This document shows, piece after piece, positions 32,550 through 41,258 of a stretch of DNA of 64,000 bases (positions are counted from its first letter, which is position 1; every line of letters begins with the position of its first letter). The stretch comes from Streptomyces chryseus (lineage in GTDB: Bacteria; Actinomycetota; Actinomycetes; Streptomycetales; Streptomycetaceae). The notes under the pieces were generated by a model. It was given only the letters and a program-made list of their open reading frames with translations. It did not search any database and was not told the DNA's origin. Both the position numbers and the translations under genes were made by a program. The stretch is from positions 124,001 through 188,000 of the forward strand of contig NZ_BMVO01000004.1 of the NCBI RefSeq assembly GCF_014650755.1. The letters are read 5' to 3'.

Positions 32550-32657
32550 GTGCTGTGCGGACCGGCCCGCCAAGGCCCTCGGTCGGCGACGCGGGCGTGA
32601 TCGTCCTCTACGATCCGGTCCGTACGCCGCGACATCACCGCCGAACAGGGGCTCGCT

Positions 32658-33059
32658 GTGCTGATCGATCTCACCGGGAAGACGGCCCTCGTCACGGGGT
32701 CGACGCAGGGAATCGGCGCCGCCATCGCCACGGGACTCGCCCGTGCGGGGGCGCGGGTCGCGGTCAACGGTCGTACCCGGGAGTCCGTCGACGCGGCGCT
32801 GGACCGGTTGCGCGGCGAGTCCCCCGAGGGCTCGTTCCTGGCCGCGCCGGGTGACATCGCCGACGACGGCGGCGCCCGGCAGGTGCTCGGCGCGCTGCCC
32901 GAGGCGCGCGAGCACCGCCCGCAGTCGCTCCTCCAGCGCCTGATCGAGCCGGAGGAGATCGCCCACATGGTCGTCTACCTCAGCTCGTCCTTCGCCTCGG
33001 CCACCACGGGCGGCGCGCTGCGGGTCGACGGCGGTTACGTCGACTCGATCCTCCCGTGA
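32658..33059 (+). pseudogene. Short-chain dehydrogenase with in-frame central deletion
   Basis: The 133-codon frame (GTG 32658) keeps the NAD(P)-binding N-terminus (LTGKTALVTGSTQGIGAAIA; later VAVNGRTRESV) and the C-terminus (REHRPQSLLQRLIEPEEIAH; then TTGGALRVDGGYVDSI). At about residue 82 it jumps from LGALPEA to REHRPQ. The missing roughly 130 residues include the NNxG loop, catalytic Ser and YxxxK. Normal length is about 260 residues. The frame is open but the product cannot be a dehydrogenase. Confidence 0.88.
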
Positions 33060-33099
33060 CCCGACCGGGCGCGGCCCGCCGGCCTCCCCGGCGTGACCC

Positions 33100-33967
33100 C
33101 TACGGCGCGAGGCGCAGCAGGAACAGCGCCGTGTCGTCCGTGCGGTCGGCCGACCGGCGCGACGCGCGCCGCGTGAGCGTGGCGGCTCATCACGGCCGAC
33201 CGGTAGCGGTCCTCGAACACGGGGTCGTCCAGCCAGGGCAGCGCCTCCCAGGGCCTGGTCCCCAGCAGCGCCGGGACGCTGCTGCCGACCAGGTCCGCCC
33301 CGTTGGGGGTGATGAAAGTGATCCGTCCGTCGAGATCGAGCGCGCAGCAGCCCTCGGGGAGCCTCTCGGTGAAGTCGACCGCCGCCAGCGACTCGGCCTG
33401 CGTGACCATACGCCGTCGCGGCACCGGCATGATGCGCGGTTCGGGGGTGGCCACGATCGGACGGCCGCTCTCCTCCGCCCGGCGCAGGGCCGCGCCGACG
33501 TATCCGGAGGCCTTCTCGATCGCCCGTTGCCACTGCGGCTCGATCACCAGCGGATGGGAGCCCGGCCACAGCAGCAGCCCGCCCCAGGTCCGCTGCGCGC
33601 TGACCACCGGAGCCGCCGCGAGCGCGAACGAGTACGGCAGCGCGAGACCGATCCGGGGATAGCGGCGGGCGAGCTCCCCCTCGGCTCCGACCCACACCAG
33701 GCGTCCTTCGCGCACCGCCTCCGCCAGGGGCCCCGAGGCCGAGATGCCCACCCTGGCCCACGGCATCGCGAGGGTGGACGGCACACCGGCGAGCACCATG
33801 GCGGACAGCACCTGGCCGCCCGCCGTCAGTACGTAGATCCCGCCGCCGTAGGCGTCGGACTCGCGCAGCACGCGGGACAGCAGCCGGTCCAGTACCTCCG
33901 GCTGCCCGGACTCCTCCGTCGGCGGGACCATGGCTAACGGCTTCTCGTCCGACGCATCACCAGACAC
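33100..33967 (-). pseudogene. GAF/PAS-PP2C phosphatase-type regulator lacking its phosphatase domain
   Basis: From GTG 33967 (or ATG 33931) the frame encodes a GAF-like domain (VLDRLLSRVLRESDAYGGGIYVL onwards) and a PAS-like domain (LPEGCCALDLDGRITFITPNGADLV; DDPVFEDRYRSAVMSR). After SAVMSR the reading frame loses homology. In another frame the DNA next reads SADRTDDTALFLLRLAP and stop (33100-33102), which is the extreme end of SpoIIE/PP2C phosphatase domains. The phosphatase domain between has been deleted with a frameshift. Intact relatives are large serine phosphatases that control anti-sigma antagonists. Confidence 0.82.
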
Positions 33968-34023
33968 ATCATCTCTGGACGTTACGCCCGGGACAGGCGG
34001 GCGCGCACCCGCGGCGCGGGGCG

Positions 34024-34647
34024 CTAGATCCCGGCCAGCAGCATCCCGCCCATAGTGACCATGGTGGCGGCGACCAGGCCGTCGAGGACCCGCCAGGCGG
34101 CCGGCCGGGCCAGCAGACCGCTGAGCAGGCGGGCGCCGTACCCGAGGGTGACGAACCAGGTCAGGCTGGCGAGCACGGCGCCGGTTCCGAAGGCCCAGCG
34201 CTGGGAGCCGTGGTCGGCGGCGACGGAGCCGATCAGCAGGACGGTGTCCAGGTAGACGTGCGGGTTGAGCCAGGTCATGGCGAGGCAGGTCAGCACCGCC
34301 TTGCGGGCGGACCCGGTGGTGGCGCCCTGCGCGCTGAGGGCCGCGCCGGGCTCGGGCCGCAGTACGCGCCGGGCGGCGAGGACGCCGTAACAGATGAGGA
34401 ACCCGCCGCCGGCCAGACCGACCACGGTCAGGGCGGCGGGCCACGCGGTGACCACGGCTCCCACGCCCGAGACGCCGAGCGCGATGAGGACGGCGTCGGA
34501 CACGGCGCAGATGGCGACCACCGCGAGGACGGCGTGCCGCCGGACCCCCTGGCGCAGGACGAACGCGTTCTGCGCGCCGATGGCGACGATGAGGGAGAGT
34601 CCGGTGCCGAAGCCGACGAGGGCCGCCGTGATGATTCCGTGGTTCAT
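34024..34647 (-). CDS. LysE/ArgO family amino-acid exporter
   Basis: This 207-aa membrane protein starts at ATG 34647 (MNHGIITAALVGFGTGLSL) with AGGGGC upstream. It has six hydrophobic helices and the LysE hallmark IVAIGAQNAFVLRQG near the N-terminus plus MTWLNPHVYLDTVLLIGS in the middle. It exports basic amino acids (lysine, arginine) and protects against toxic accumulation or analogues. It is divergent from an ArgP/LysG-type regulator, the classic arrangement. Confidence 0.93.
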   Translation of the reverse strand: MNHGIITAALVGFGTGLSLIVAIGAQNAFVLRQGVRRHAVLAVVAICAVSDAVLIALGVSGVGAVVTAWPAALTVVGLAGGGFLICYGVLAARRVLRPEPGAALSAQGATTGSARKAVLTCLAMTWLNPHVYLDTVLLIGSVAADHGSQRWAFGTGAVLASLTWFVTLGYGARLLSGLLARPAAWRVLDGLVAATMVTMGGMLLAGI

Positions 34648-34684
34648 GCCCCTGACGTTATGGATCAACAAGTCTTCAGTACAG

Positions 34685-34708
34685 CTAAAGGTTCTAACGT
34701 ACCCTTAG
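34685..34708. promoter_or_regulatory. Operator-promoter region of the lysE/lysG pair
   Basis: CTAAAGG (34685-34691) and CCCTTAG (34702-34708) form a near-perfect inverted repeat. It overlaps TACCCT (34700-34705), a -10 box eight bases before the regulator GTG. The regulator probably binds here to activate lysE when lysine or arginine is high. Confidence 0.55.
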
Positions 34709-34716
34709 CGTTCGTG

Positions 34717-35619
34717 ATGGACGAGCTTCCTCTTGACCAGGTACGGACCCTGCTCGCGGCGGTGGACGAGGGCACGTTCGACGCCGCCGCGGCCGCCCTG
34801 CACGTGACGCCGTCGGCCGTCAGCCAGCGCATCAAGGCGCTGGAGCAGCGCACCGGCCGGGTGCTGCTGACGCGTACGAAGCCGGTGCGCCCCACCGAGT
34901 CCGGGCAGGTGGTGGTGCGCTTCGCGCGCCAGCTCGCCCGGCTGGAACTGGACGCCCGGGCCGAGCTGGGCATCGCCGACGGGCGGGGGCCGGCCCGGCT
35001 GCCCATCGCCGTCAACGCGGACTCGCTCGCCACCTGGTTCCTGCCGGCGCTGACCCGGGTGCCGCAGGACCCGCCGGTCTGCTTCGAACTGCGCCGCGAG
35101 GACGAGGCCCACACCACGGCGCTGCTGCGCGAGGGCCAGGTGATGGCGGCCGTCACGTCGTCGCCCGATCCGGTCGCCGGCTGCACCGTACGCCGTCTGG
35201 GTCTGGCCCGGTACCTGCCGGTGGCCACCGCCGCCTTCGCCGCCCGCCACCTGAGCGGCCCCCTGGAGAGGGATCTGCGGGCCGCCCCGGTGATCATCTT
35301 CGACCGCAGGGACGACCACCAGGACGCCTTCGTACGGTCGCTCACCCACGGCGGGTCGGGCGCGGGCCCTGTACGTCACTACGTGCCGACCTCGGAGGGG
35401 TTCTGCGACGCGGTGGCCGCCGGCCTCGGGTGGGGCCTGGTGCCGGAACCGCAGGCCGAACCGCTGCTGCGGGCCGGCGCCTTCACCCTGCTCGCGCCCG
35501 GCCGGCCCGTGGACGTACCGCTGTTCTGGCAGCAGTGGAAGCTGGACTCGCCCGCGCTGTCGGCCCTGGCGGAGGCGGTCGCCGCCACGGCCGCCGAGGC
35601 ACTTCTGGCCCCGGCCTGA
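34717..35619 (+). CDS. LysR family regulator of the ArgP/LysG type
   Basis: This 300-aa protein has a winged HTH (LPLDQVRTLLAAVDEGTFDAAAAALHVTPSAVSQRIKALEQRTGR) and the effector domain typical of ArgP/LysG (LPIAVNADSLATWFLPALTRV; the C-terminal LFWQQWKLDSPALSALAEAV). ArgP/LysG proteins sense lysine or arginine and activate the divergent exporter. GTG 34714, directly before ATG 34717, may be the true start of a leaderless mRNA. Confidence 0.92.
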   Translation: MDELPLDQVRTLLAAVDEGTFDAAAAALHVTPSAVSQRIKALEQRTGRVLLTRTKPVRPTESGQVVVRFARQLARLELDARAELGIADGRGPARLPIAVNADSLATWFLPALTRVPQDPPVCFELRREDEAHTTALLREGQVMAAVTSSPDPVAGCTVRRLGLARYLPVATAAFAARHLSGPLERDLRAAPVIIFDRRDDHQDAFVRSLTHGGSGAGPVRHYVPTSEGFCDAVAAGLGWGLVPEPQAEPLLRAGAFTLLAPGRPVDVPLFWQQWKLDSPALSALAEAVAATAAEALLAPA

Positions 35620-35757
35620 GCGCCGGGCCCCGGCGGCCCCCCGGGCACGTACCGGATGGACGACCGCGCGGGCGGACTTCCGGCCGTGACCTGATGCTGA
35701 GTCATGGGCGCCCGGCACCGACGGGGCCCCGGCCCACGTCACCAGGAGGAACCCGCC

Positions 35758-36939
35758 ATGCTGCCCACACGTCCCGCACCGTCCCGCTCCCGCCGGCTCC
35801 GGCTGTCCACCGTCGCGCTCGTGGCCGGCGCGTGTGTCGCCGGCCTGGTGTCGGCGCCCGCACAGGCGAAGGAACCGAGCCCCGGCGAGCGGGAACTGCG
35901 GCAGCGGCTGTGGGGGCTGGTGCGCGCGGAGGGCGGGCCGCCCGGGGCCATCGCCGTGCTGCGGCGCGGTGACGACGTGCGGGTCGTGCGCGCGGGGGTC
36001 GCCGAGCTCGGGACCGACCGGTCGCCGCAGCCCACCGATCACATGCGGATCGCCAGTACGGCCAAGGCGTTCACCGGGGCCGTCGCGCTCCAGCTCGTCG
36101 ACCGGGGGAAGCTCCGGCTCGACGACACCATCGGCAAGCGGCTGCCCGCGCTGCCCGCCGCCTGGCGGCGGGTGACGCTGCGCCAGCTGCTCCAGCACAC
36201 CAGCGGACTGCCGGACTACACCACCGCTCCGCAGTTCGTGCGCCTGCTGTCCGAGGACCCGCGCCGCCGGTTCGACTCTCGCCGGCTGCTCGACTTCGTC
36301 GCGGGCGAACCGCTCGCCTTCCGTCCCGGCTCGCGCTACCGCTACTCGAACTCCGACAACATCGCGGTGGCTCTCATGGCGGAGGCGGTGACGGGCCGGC
36401 CGTACGAGGAGCTGCTGCGGACGACCGTCTACCGTCCGCTGAATCTGCGCGACACCAGCCTCCCGCAGGGCTTCCGGTTGCCGGAGCCCTATCTGCACGG
36501 CTACGAGGTCGCTCCGCAGGAGCCCCCGGAGGACGTCAGCACCGTACTGAGCGCGTCGGGTGTGTGGGCGTCCGGTGGGATCGTCTCCACCCCGAAGGAC
36601 CTGACGTCGTTCATCCGCGCGTACGCGGGCGGCCGCCTGATCTCCAAGGAGACCCGCCGGCAGCAGCTGAAGTGGGTCGCCGGCGGTTCGGAACCGGCGG
36701 GACCGGGCCGCAACGCCGCCGGGCTGGCCCTCTTCCGCTACACCACCCGCTGCGGCGTCGTGTACGGGCACACCGGCAACTTCCCCGGCTACACCCAGCT
36801 CGCCGCCGCCACGGCGGACGGCAGCCGTTCGCTCACCTTCTCCCTCACGGCTCAGGTGAACAAGGAGAACAAGCCGGAACTCCTGGAACGGGTGCGCGAC
36901 GTACAGGAGGACTTCGTCTGCGACCTGCTCAAGCGCTGA
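35758..36939 (+). CDS. Secreted serine hydrolase (beta-lactamase class C / D,D-peptidase S12 type)
   Basis: This 393-aa exported enzyme starts at ATG 35758 with AGGAGG upstream and has a Sec signal peptide (RLSTVALVAGACVAGLVSAPAQA). The active-site motifs are STAK (SxxK, RIASTAKAF, about 100), YSN (YRYSNSDN, about 200) and HTG (VYGHTGNFPG, about 340). Related proteins are D-Ala-D-Ala carboxypeptidases, esterases and class C beta-lactamases; the true activity is not settled by sequence. It is convergent with the frameshifted HTH gene (4 bp apart). Confidence 0.9.
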   Translation: MLPTRPAPSRSRRLRLSTVALVAGACVAGLVSAPAQAKEPSPGERELRQRLWGLVRAEGGPPGAIAVLRRGDDVRVVRAGVAELGTDRSPQPTDHMRIASTAKAFTGAVALQLVDRGKLRLDDTIGKRLPALPAAWRRVTLRQLLQHTSGLPDYTTAPQFVRLLSEDPRRRFDSRRLLDFVAGEPLAFRPGSRYRYSNSDNIAVALMAEAVTGRPYEELLRTTVYRPLNLRDTSLPQGFRLPEPYLHGYEVAPQEPPEDVSTVLSASGVWASGGIVSTPKDLTSFIRAYAGGRLISKETRRQQLKWVAGGSEPAGPGRNAAGLALFRYTTRCGVVYGHTGNFPGYTQLAAATADGSRSLTFSLTAQVNKENKPELLERVRDVQEDFVCDLLKR

Positions 36940-36943
36940 GCGC

Positions 36944-38195
36944 TCAGCGGCTCGTGATCCAGCGGTGCTCGGTGGCCGAGTACGCGTAGCGCGGCATTCC
37001 CTTGGCTCCGCTGGTGCGGAAGGGGCGCCCATTGTCACTGATGCGGACCGTGCCGGAGCGCGCACCGCTGCTCCACACCAGCTCCAGGTACCAGCGGCAG
37101 TCGCAGCCGGCTGTCCTCGCGTTCACCAGCAGGACCTCCGGGTCCGTGACCGACACGGTGTACGGGAACGCGACCGCCGGGATCGGGGTTTCCGCCACGC
37201 CGTCGAAGCCGGCGACGGAGCGGGCGACGGGACGCGGGGCGTCGAGGTCGACGGCGATGTGGCGCGGACTGAGCGCGCCTCCGCACCCGTCGCTCATCCC
37301 GTAGACGTTTCCCCGGGCGGGCGCGTCGCGTTGGGTGACGCGCACCCGCAGCGCTTCCAGTACGACCGCCCGCTCGGACGTGCCCCGGAGCGTGACGCGC
37401 ACGTTGGTGTCCCCGGCGTGCAGCGCGTCGAGGGAGCGGGCCCAGGGCCCGGCGTCCTGTTCGACCGGCGGCGGAGGGACGCGGTCCGGGCCGCGGGCGA
37501 CGAGATAGCCGTGGTCGCATCCGCTCTGCCAGACGTCGGAATCGACGGTCCAGCCGAACGGGACACCGGCGGGCGCGCCGCCCGGCCTCCGGGCCGGGCG
37601 CGGGGCGCGGGTGGTGGGCGTGCCGCTCCTCTTCGGCTCCGCGGTCGCTGAGGGCGTACGGGAGGCGGAGGGGCCGGACGTGCCCGGGCGCGCGCCCGGG
37701 GCGCCGGCCGGCGACTGCCGCGTACGGTCCTCGCCGGCTCCCCGGGTCGCGTCGGCTCCGTCGGACCTGCCCGCCGAGGCGGTGGGGCCCCGGCCCTCCG
37801 CGCTCCGTGCCGTCGGCGTCCCCGGCCCGGCGAAGGCCAGCGCGGCCACCCCGGCGGCCAGCACGGCGACGGCGGCCGCCGCGAGCACCACCCGGCGCGG
37901 GCGAGGCGGGCGCGGCGCCGGGACGGTGGCGGCCGGCCCGGGAGAGGTGAGCGGCGTCGGGGCGGTGAGCGGCGTCGGGGAGTACGCCCTCCGGGGCCGC
38001 ACCGCACAGCCGAGCCAGGCGCTCGACCGGCGCGAAGTGGGCCGGTACGGCCTCCCCCGAGCAGTAGCGGTGCAGGGTCGAGGCGCTGACGCCCAGGCGG
38101 CGGGCCAGAGCGCCGTAGCTGCGGCCGGAGCCGTCCTTGAGCGCGCGCAACCGCCCGGCGAACCGCTCGACTTCGGCTTCCCTCGACGCACTCAT
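36944..38195 (-). pseudogene. HTH membrane protein gene split by a frameshift
   Basis: From ATG 38195 the first frame encodes an XRE-like helix-turn-helix (MSASREAEVERFAGRLRALK; YGALARRLGVSASTLHRYCSGEA). After GAAPEG (about 37990) it loses homology. The frame one base away then carries the rest: a membrane helix (RRVVLAAAAVAVLAAGVAAL), a Pro/Ser/Thr-rich linker, and an extracellular domain with paired Cys (SGCDHGYLVARGPDRVPPPP; CDCRWYLELVWSSG) to the stop at 36944. Joined, it is the common Streptomyces design of cytoplasmic HTH, helix and surface domain. Either the gene is inactive or there is an error here. Confidence 0.75.
37946..37980. repeat. Two-copy 18-bp tandem repeat
   Basis: GGTGAGCGGCGTCGGGG occurs at 37946-37962 and again at 37964-37980, one base between. 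It encodes a repeated PTPLTA in the linker of the HTH membrane protein and lies close to the frameshift, so slippage here may be the cause. Confidence 0.7.
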
Positions 38196-38374
38196 CCGTT
38201 CCCGCCCCTCCACCCGTCCCGGGCGGCGTACCACCCACCCGCAAGTCCCCACGTCAGCGGGGGTGGAATGGTTCCACCGTCCCGCACCGCCGCGTCCTGC
38301 TTGTGCCGCGGGGCGTCACCCGCCCAAGCTGATCGGTGTCTTCGTCAACCACCGCAACGGGGGATGTTCCGTCC

Positions 38375-38992
38375 ATGCCTGCTCTGCGCACCGCACTCGC
38401 CGCCTCCTGCACCGCCGCCGCCCTGGTGCTGGCCGCCGCCCCGCTCGCTCCGGCTGGCGCGGCCTCCGCGCCCGCCGCCCCGGCGTTCCTCGACGCCCGG
38501 CAGATGCCGGCGTCGTCCACCCCGTGGTCGGCGGGGAAGGTCACCAAGGGCCTGCCGGAAGGGAGCGCGTTCTGCGCACCGGGCGCCCTGCCGGCCAAGG
38601 GCACCAGCCACCGCGTGTTCCGCACCGAGCTGGACACCGGCGGTCTGCAGATCAACACGGTCGCCCCCACCGCCTCCCGGGCCGCCGAACTCGTCACCAA
38701 GCTGCGCCGGGGGTTCGCCGCCTGCGCCGAGCGCGTCGAGCGGCGGTACCCCGGCACGGAGGCGAGCAGCGCCTACCACGGCAGGCTGGCCGTCGAGGAG
38801 GGGGCGTACGTCTACAGCCTGGACACCCGGGACCAGGAGGTCGGCAGCACCGACATCCACCTGTTCTCGGCCGGCCGCGACGGACGCACCGTCACCTACG
38901 TCCAGTGGGGCCGGCTCGGCGACCTGCCGGACGCCCCGGTGCAGGGCTTCAGGACCACCACCCGCACCGCGGTGAACAAGCTCCACCGCTGA
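38375..38992 (+). CDS. Secreted hypothetical protein, 205 aa
   Basis: A signal peptide (MPALRTALAASCTAAALVLA; ending near PAGAASA) precedes a mature domain of about 170 residues with two Cys (SAFCAPGALP and GFAACAERVE, likely one disulfide). The fold appears alpha/beta (GTSHRVFRTELDTGGLQINT; STDIHLFSAGRDGRTVTYVQ). I cannot name the family with confidence; it resembles sensor-type extracellular domains of actinobacteria. The gene has a long upstream region and a very strong terminator, and stands alone. Confidence 0.75.
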   Translation: MPALRTALAASCTAAALVLAAAPLAPAGAASAPAAPAFLDARQMPASSTPWSAGKVTKGLPEGSAFCAPGALPAKGTSHRVFRTELDTGGLQINTVAPTASRAAELVTKLRRGFAACAERVERRYPGTEASSAYHGRLAVEEGAYVYSLDTRDQEVGSTDIHLFSAGRDGRTVTYVQWGRLGDLPDAPVQGFRTTTRTAVNKLHR

Positions 38993-38997
38993 CCCGC

Positions 38998-39036
38998 CCG
39001 GGGCGGCGCGCCGGAGGGAGCGGCGCGCCGCCCCGG
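38998..39036 (+). terminator. Very strong hairpin terminator
   Basis: A perfect 15-bp stem, CCGGGGCGGCGCGCC (38998-39012) and its complement (39022-39036), has a 9-base loop. It starts six bases after the upstream stop codon. Confidence 0.85.
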
Positions 39037-39136
39037 CGAACGCGACCTTTGGGGTGATCCCGCGCAACCGGCGGGGGCGGTCCGCGTTGATCAGCCCGCG
39101 TGATCAGCCTCCGCCCCACTGCCAGGAGTCCACCCC

Positions 39137-39982
39137 ATGCTGTACGGCAACGCCCTGCGCGACGAGATCGCCTCCGCCGGGACCACCCCGCTCATCGGCG
39201 TGTACGACATGTACTCCGCGTCGCTCGCCGCCGGGCACTACAACGGTCTGTTCGTGTCCGGCTTCGGCTTCGCCGCCTCGTACTACGGGCTTCCCGACAT
39301 CGGGTTCATCGCCTGGCCGGACATGGTGGCCTTCGCGGAGCGCCTGCGCGGCGCGTTTCCCCGGCACCACCTGCTCGTGGACATCGACGACGGCTACGTG
39401 GACACGGAGCTGGCCTGCCACGTGGTGCGGCGCCTGGAGCGGTCGGGCATCTCGGGAGTGGTCCTGGAGGACCAGCAGCGGCCGCGCCGCTGCGGCCACG
39501 CCGACGGGAAACAGGTCCTGCCGCTGGAGGACTACCTCGTGAAGCTCGACCGGGTGCTCGCGAGCCGCACCGACCTGCTGGTCGTCGCCCGGACCGATGC
39601 CACCGACGACGAGGACATCATGATCCGCGCGAAGGCCCTGGCGGCTACCGACGCCGACGTGGTGCTCGTCGACGGGGTGCGCGACGTCGGGGCGATCCGA
39701 CGGATCCGGGAGGCCGTCGGAACCAAGCCGCTGCTGTTCAACCAGATCGCCGGCGGCAAGTCACCTCGGCTGTCGCTGACCGAACTCGCCGCGCTCGGCG
39801 TCGACGTGGCCGTCTACAGCACGCCCTGCCTGTTCGCCGCGCACCGGGCGGTGGAGGACGCCCTGACCCGGCTCAAGACCTCGGACGGGCTCCTGCCGGA
39901 CACCGGCGCCACGGGCGGCGCCGGTGTCGCCGAATCGACCGCCCTGCTCGTGGACAACCTGCGCCGCCACAGCACGCGCTGA
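39137..39982 (+). CDS. Isocitrate lyase / PEP mutase superfamily protein
   Basis: This 281-aa TIM-barrel enzyme starts at ATG 39137. Metal-binding segments are DIDDGYVD and VVLEDQQ, and the flexible lid carries RRCGH (PRRCGHADGK), with the catalytic Cys of lyases such as methylisocitrate lyase or oxaloacetate hydrolase. VVARTDATDDED follows. PEP mutases have a different lid sequence, so a C-C lyase or hydrolase role is more likely. The substrate is probably a 2-hydroxy or 2-oxo di- or tricarboxylate. Stand-alone gene. Confidence 0.85.
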   Translation: MLYGNALRDEIASAGTTPLIGVYDMYSASLAAGHYNGLFVSGFGFAASYYGLPDIGFIAWPDMVAFAERLRGAFPRHHLLVDIDDGYVDTELACHVVRRLERSGISGVVLEDQQRPRRCGHADGKQVLPLEDYLVKLDRVLASRTDLLVVARTDATDDEDIMIRAKALAATDADVVLVDGVRDVGAIRRIREAVGTKPLLFNQIAGGKSPRLSLTELAALGVDVAVYSTPCLFAAHRAVEDALTRLKTSDGLLPDTGATGGAGVAESTALLVDNLRRHSTR

Positions 39983-40027
39983 ACCACGGGGCACCGGCGG
40001 CGGCCCGTCGCGGCCGGGCGCGTACGG

Positions 40028-40882
40028 TCAACCCGGCTCCCCCGCGACGGAATCCAGCCTGCGCCGCACCTGCCCCTCGTGGACGAGCCGTCCGACCAGC
40101 GCGCCGCCGTACACCACGAACCCCACGCCCACCAGCCAGGACTGCAGGACCAGTACGGTGCCGAACGGCCCGTACGTCACCGCGTTCGACGCGATCAGCG
40201 GCGAGAAGACGAACTGCGAGAAGATCCGCAGCCCGAGCAGGCCGACGGCCGTCAGGGCGGCCCCGGGCGCCAGCGCGCGCCAGCGGATCCGGCCGCAGAG
40301 CAGCACGCGCTGCGACCACCAGAAGAAGAAGAACAAGCCGATGACGTCACCGGCGGCGACGAGCATCGTCACGATCGCCGGGGACTCCGCGGGGGTGGGC
40401 GTCTTGACGAAGAGGAGGAGGGCGGCGATCAGCACGGCGAGCCACACGACGTGCCGCCACATCGTGTGCCAGCGCGCGGTCGGCAGGTCCCACACGCGTT
40501 CGTAGCCGGTCTGCACGGCGGATCCGAAGGTCACACCGAACGTGGCGAGCGCGGCGAGACCGAACGCGGTGGTCCGCTGCAGTGCCTGGCCCGGCCGGCC
40601 GAACAGCTCCTCGACCTCGGCCTGCGACACCTCGGAGACCCCGAGCCCCGCGACCAGCCACCGGGCGAAGCCCTGTCCGCTCGCGAGGTCGGCCGCGGCG
40701 ACGACGACGAGCAGCGGCACCAGGGTGAGGAAGCTGAGCGCCGCGAAGCCCATGGCGCGGTGCATCAGCTCGATCGCGCGACCGCGTTCCCAGGTCAGTA
40801 CGACGACCGAGCTCCGCAGCCGGTGCAGCCGGTGTCCGTGCTGTGGGCGGCCTTCGTGCGGCGCACCGGATTTCAGGGGCAT
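40028..40882 (-). CDS. YihY/BrkB family inner-membrane protein
   Basis: This 284-aa protein has six hydrophobic segments (AMGFAALSFLTLVPLLVVVAAA; FGLAALATFGVTFGSAVQTG; VVWLAVLIAALLLFV; MLVAAGDVIGLFFFFWWSQR; ALTAVGLLGLRIFSQFVFSP; TVLVLQSWLVGVGFVVYGGA). This is the pattern of the YihY (formerly 'RNase BN' or BrkB) family. The function is unsettled; transport or cell-envelope roles have been proposed. The N-terminus is basic and hydrophilic. The ATG at 40882 has no strong ribosome site. Confidence 0.88.
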   Translation of the reverse strand: MPLKSGAPHEGRPQHGHRLHRLRSSVVVLTWERGRAIELMHRAMGFAALSFLTLVPLLVVVAAADLASGQGFARWLVAGLGVSEVSQAEVEELFGRPGQALQRTTAFGLAALATFGVTFGSAVQTGYERVWDLPTARWHTMWRHVVWLAVLIAALLLFVKTPTPAESPAIVTMLVAAGDVIGLFFFFWWSQRVLLCGRIRWRALAPGAALTAVGLLGLRIFSQFVFSPLIASNAVTYGPFGTVLVLQSWLVGVGFVVYGGALVGRLVHEGQVRRRLDSVAGEPG

Positions 40883-40932
40883 GTCCCGTCGAGTACCCGC
40901 AAGCGCTCCTGTCCCCTCCGGCGTGGGGCCGA

Positions 40933-40969
40933 ACGGGTGCGCCGGGCGTCAGGCGCCCGGCGCACCCGT
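40933..40969 (-). terminator. Strong hairpin terminator
   Basis: A perfect 16-bp stem, ACGGGTGCGCCGGGCG (40933-40948) and its complement (40954-40969), has a 5-base loop. It lies 14 bp past the 51-aa gene stop on the minus strand. Confidence 0.85.
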
Positions 40970-40982
40970 CCGGGTGGTGCTC

Positions 40983-41138
40983 TCACCAGTAATGCTTGCG
41001 TCCACCCACCGCGCGCCCCACCGATCCCAGGATCCAGAGGACGGCGCCAATGGCGACCAAGACGATCCCAATGGTCCACAGGATGGAGATGCCGGCCACG
41101 AAACCGATGATGAGCAGGATGATTCCGAGGACGATCAT
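40983..41138 (-). CDS. Small membrane protein (DUF6131 type), 51 aa
   Basis: It starts at ATG 41138, which follows a good GGAGGACTCC ribosome site. Almost the whole protein is hydrophobic, forming two helices (MIVLGIILLIIGFVAGISIL and WTIGIVLVAIGAVLWILGSV), ending in a basic tail (RKHYW). This matches small streptomycete DUF6131-like proteins, whose function is unknown. Has its own strong terminator. Confidence 0.85.
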   Translation of the reverse strand: MIVLGIILLIIGFVAGISILWTIGIVLVAIGAVLWILGSVGRAVGGRKHYW

Positions 41139-41258
41139 GGAGTCCTCCGATCTCGCTGAGAACGATCCTTCACTCAGCCTGTCCCCACCCGTCATCAGGT
41201 CAAACCTGCGGACGCCGGCACGTCGCCACGCGGGCGTGAGGGCACGTTTCCGGACCGC

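Noticed and set aside
30819-33761. A 980-codon minus-strand open frame across the lysyl oxidase gene
   Set aside because: Same composition artefact; the plus-strand lysyl oxidase has motifs, a signal peptide and a terminator.
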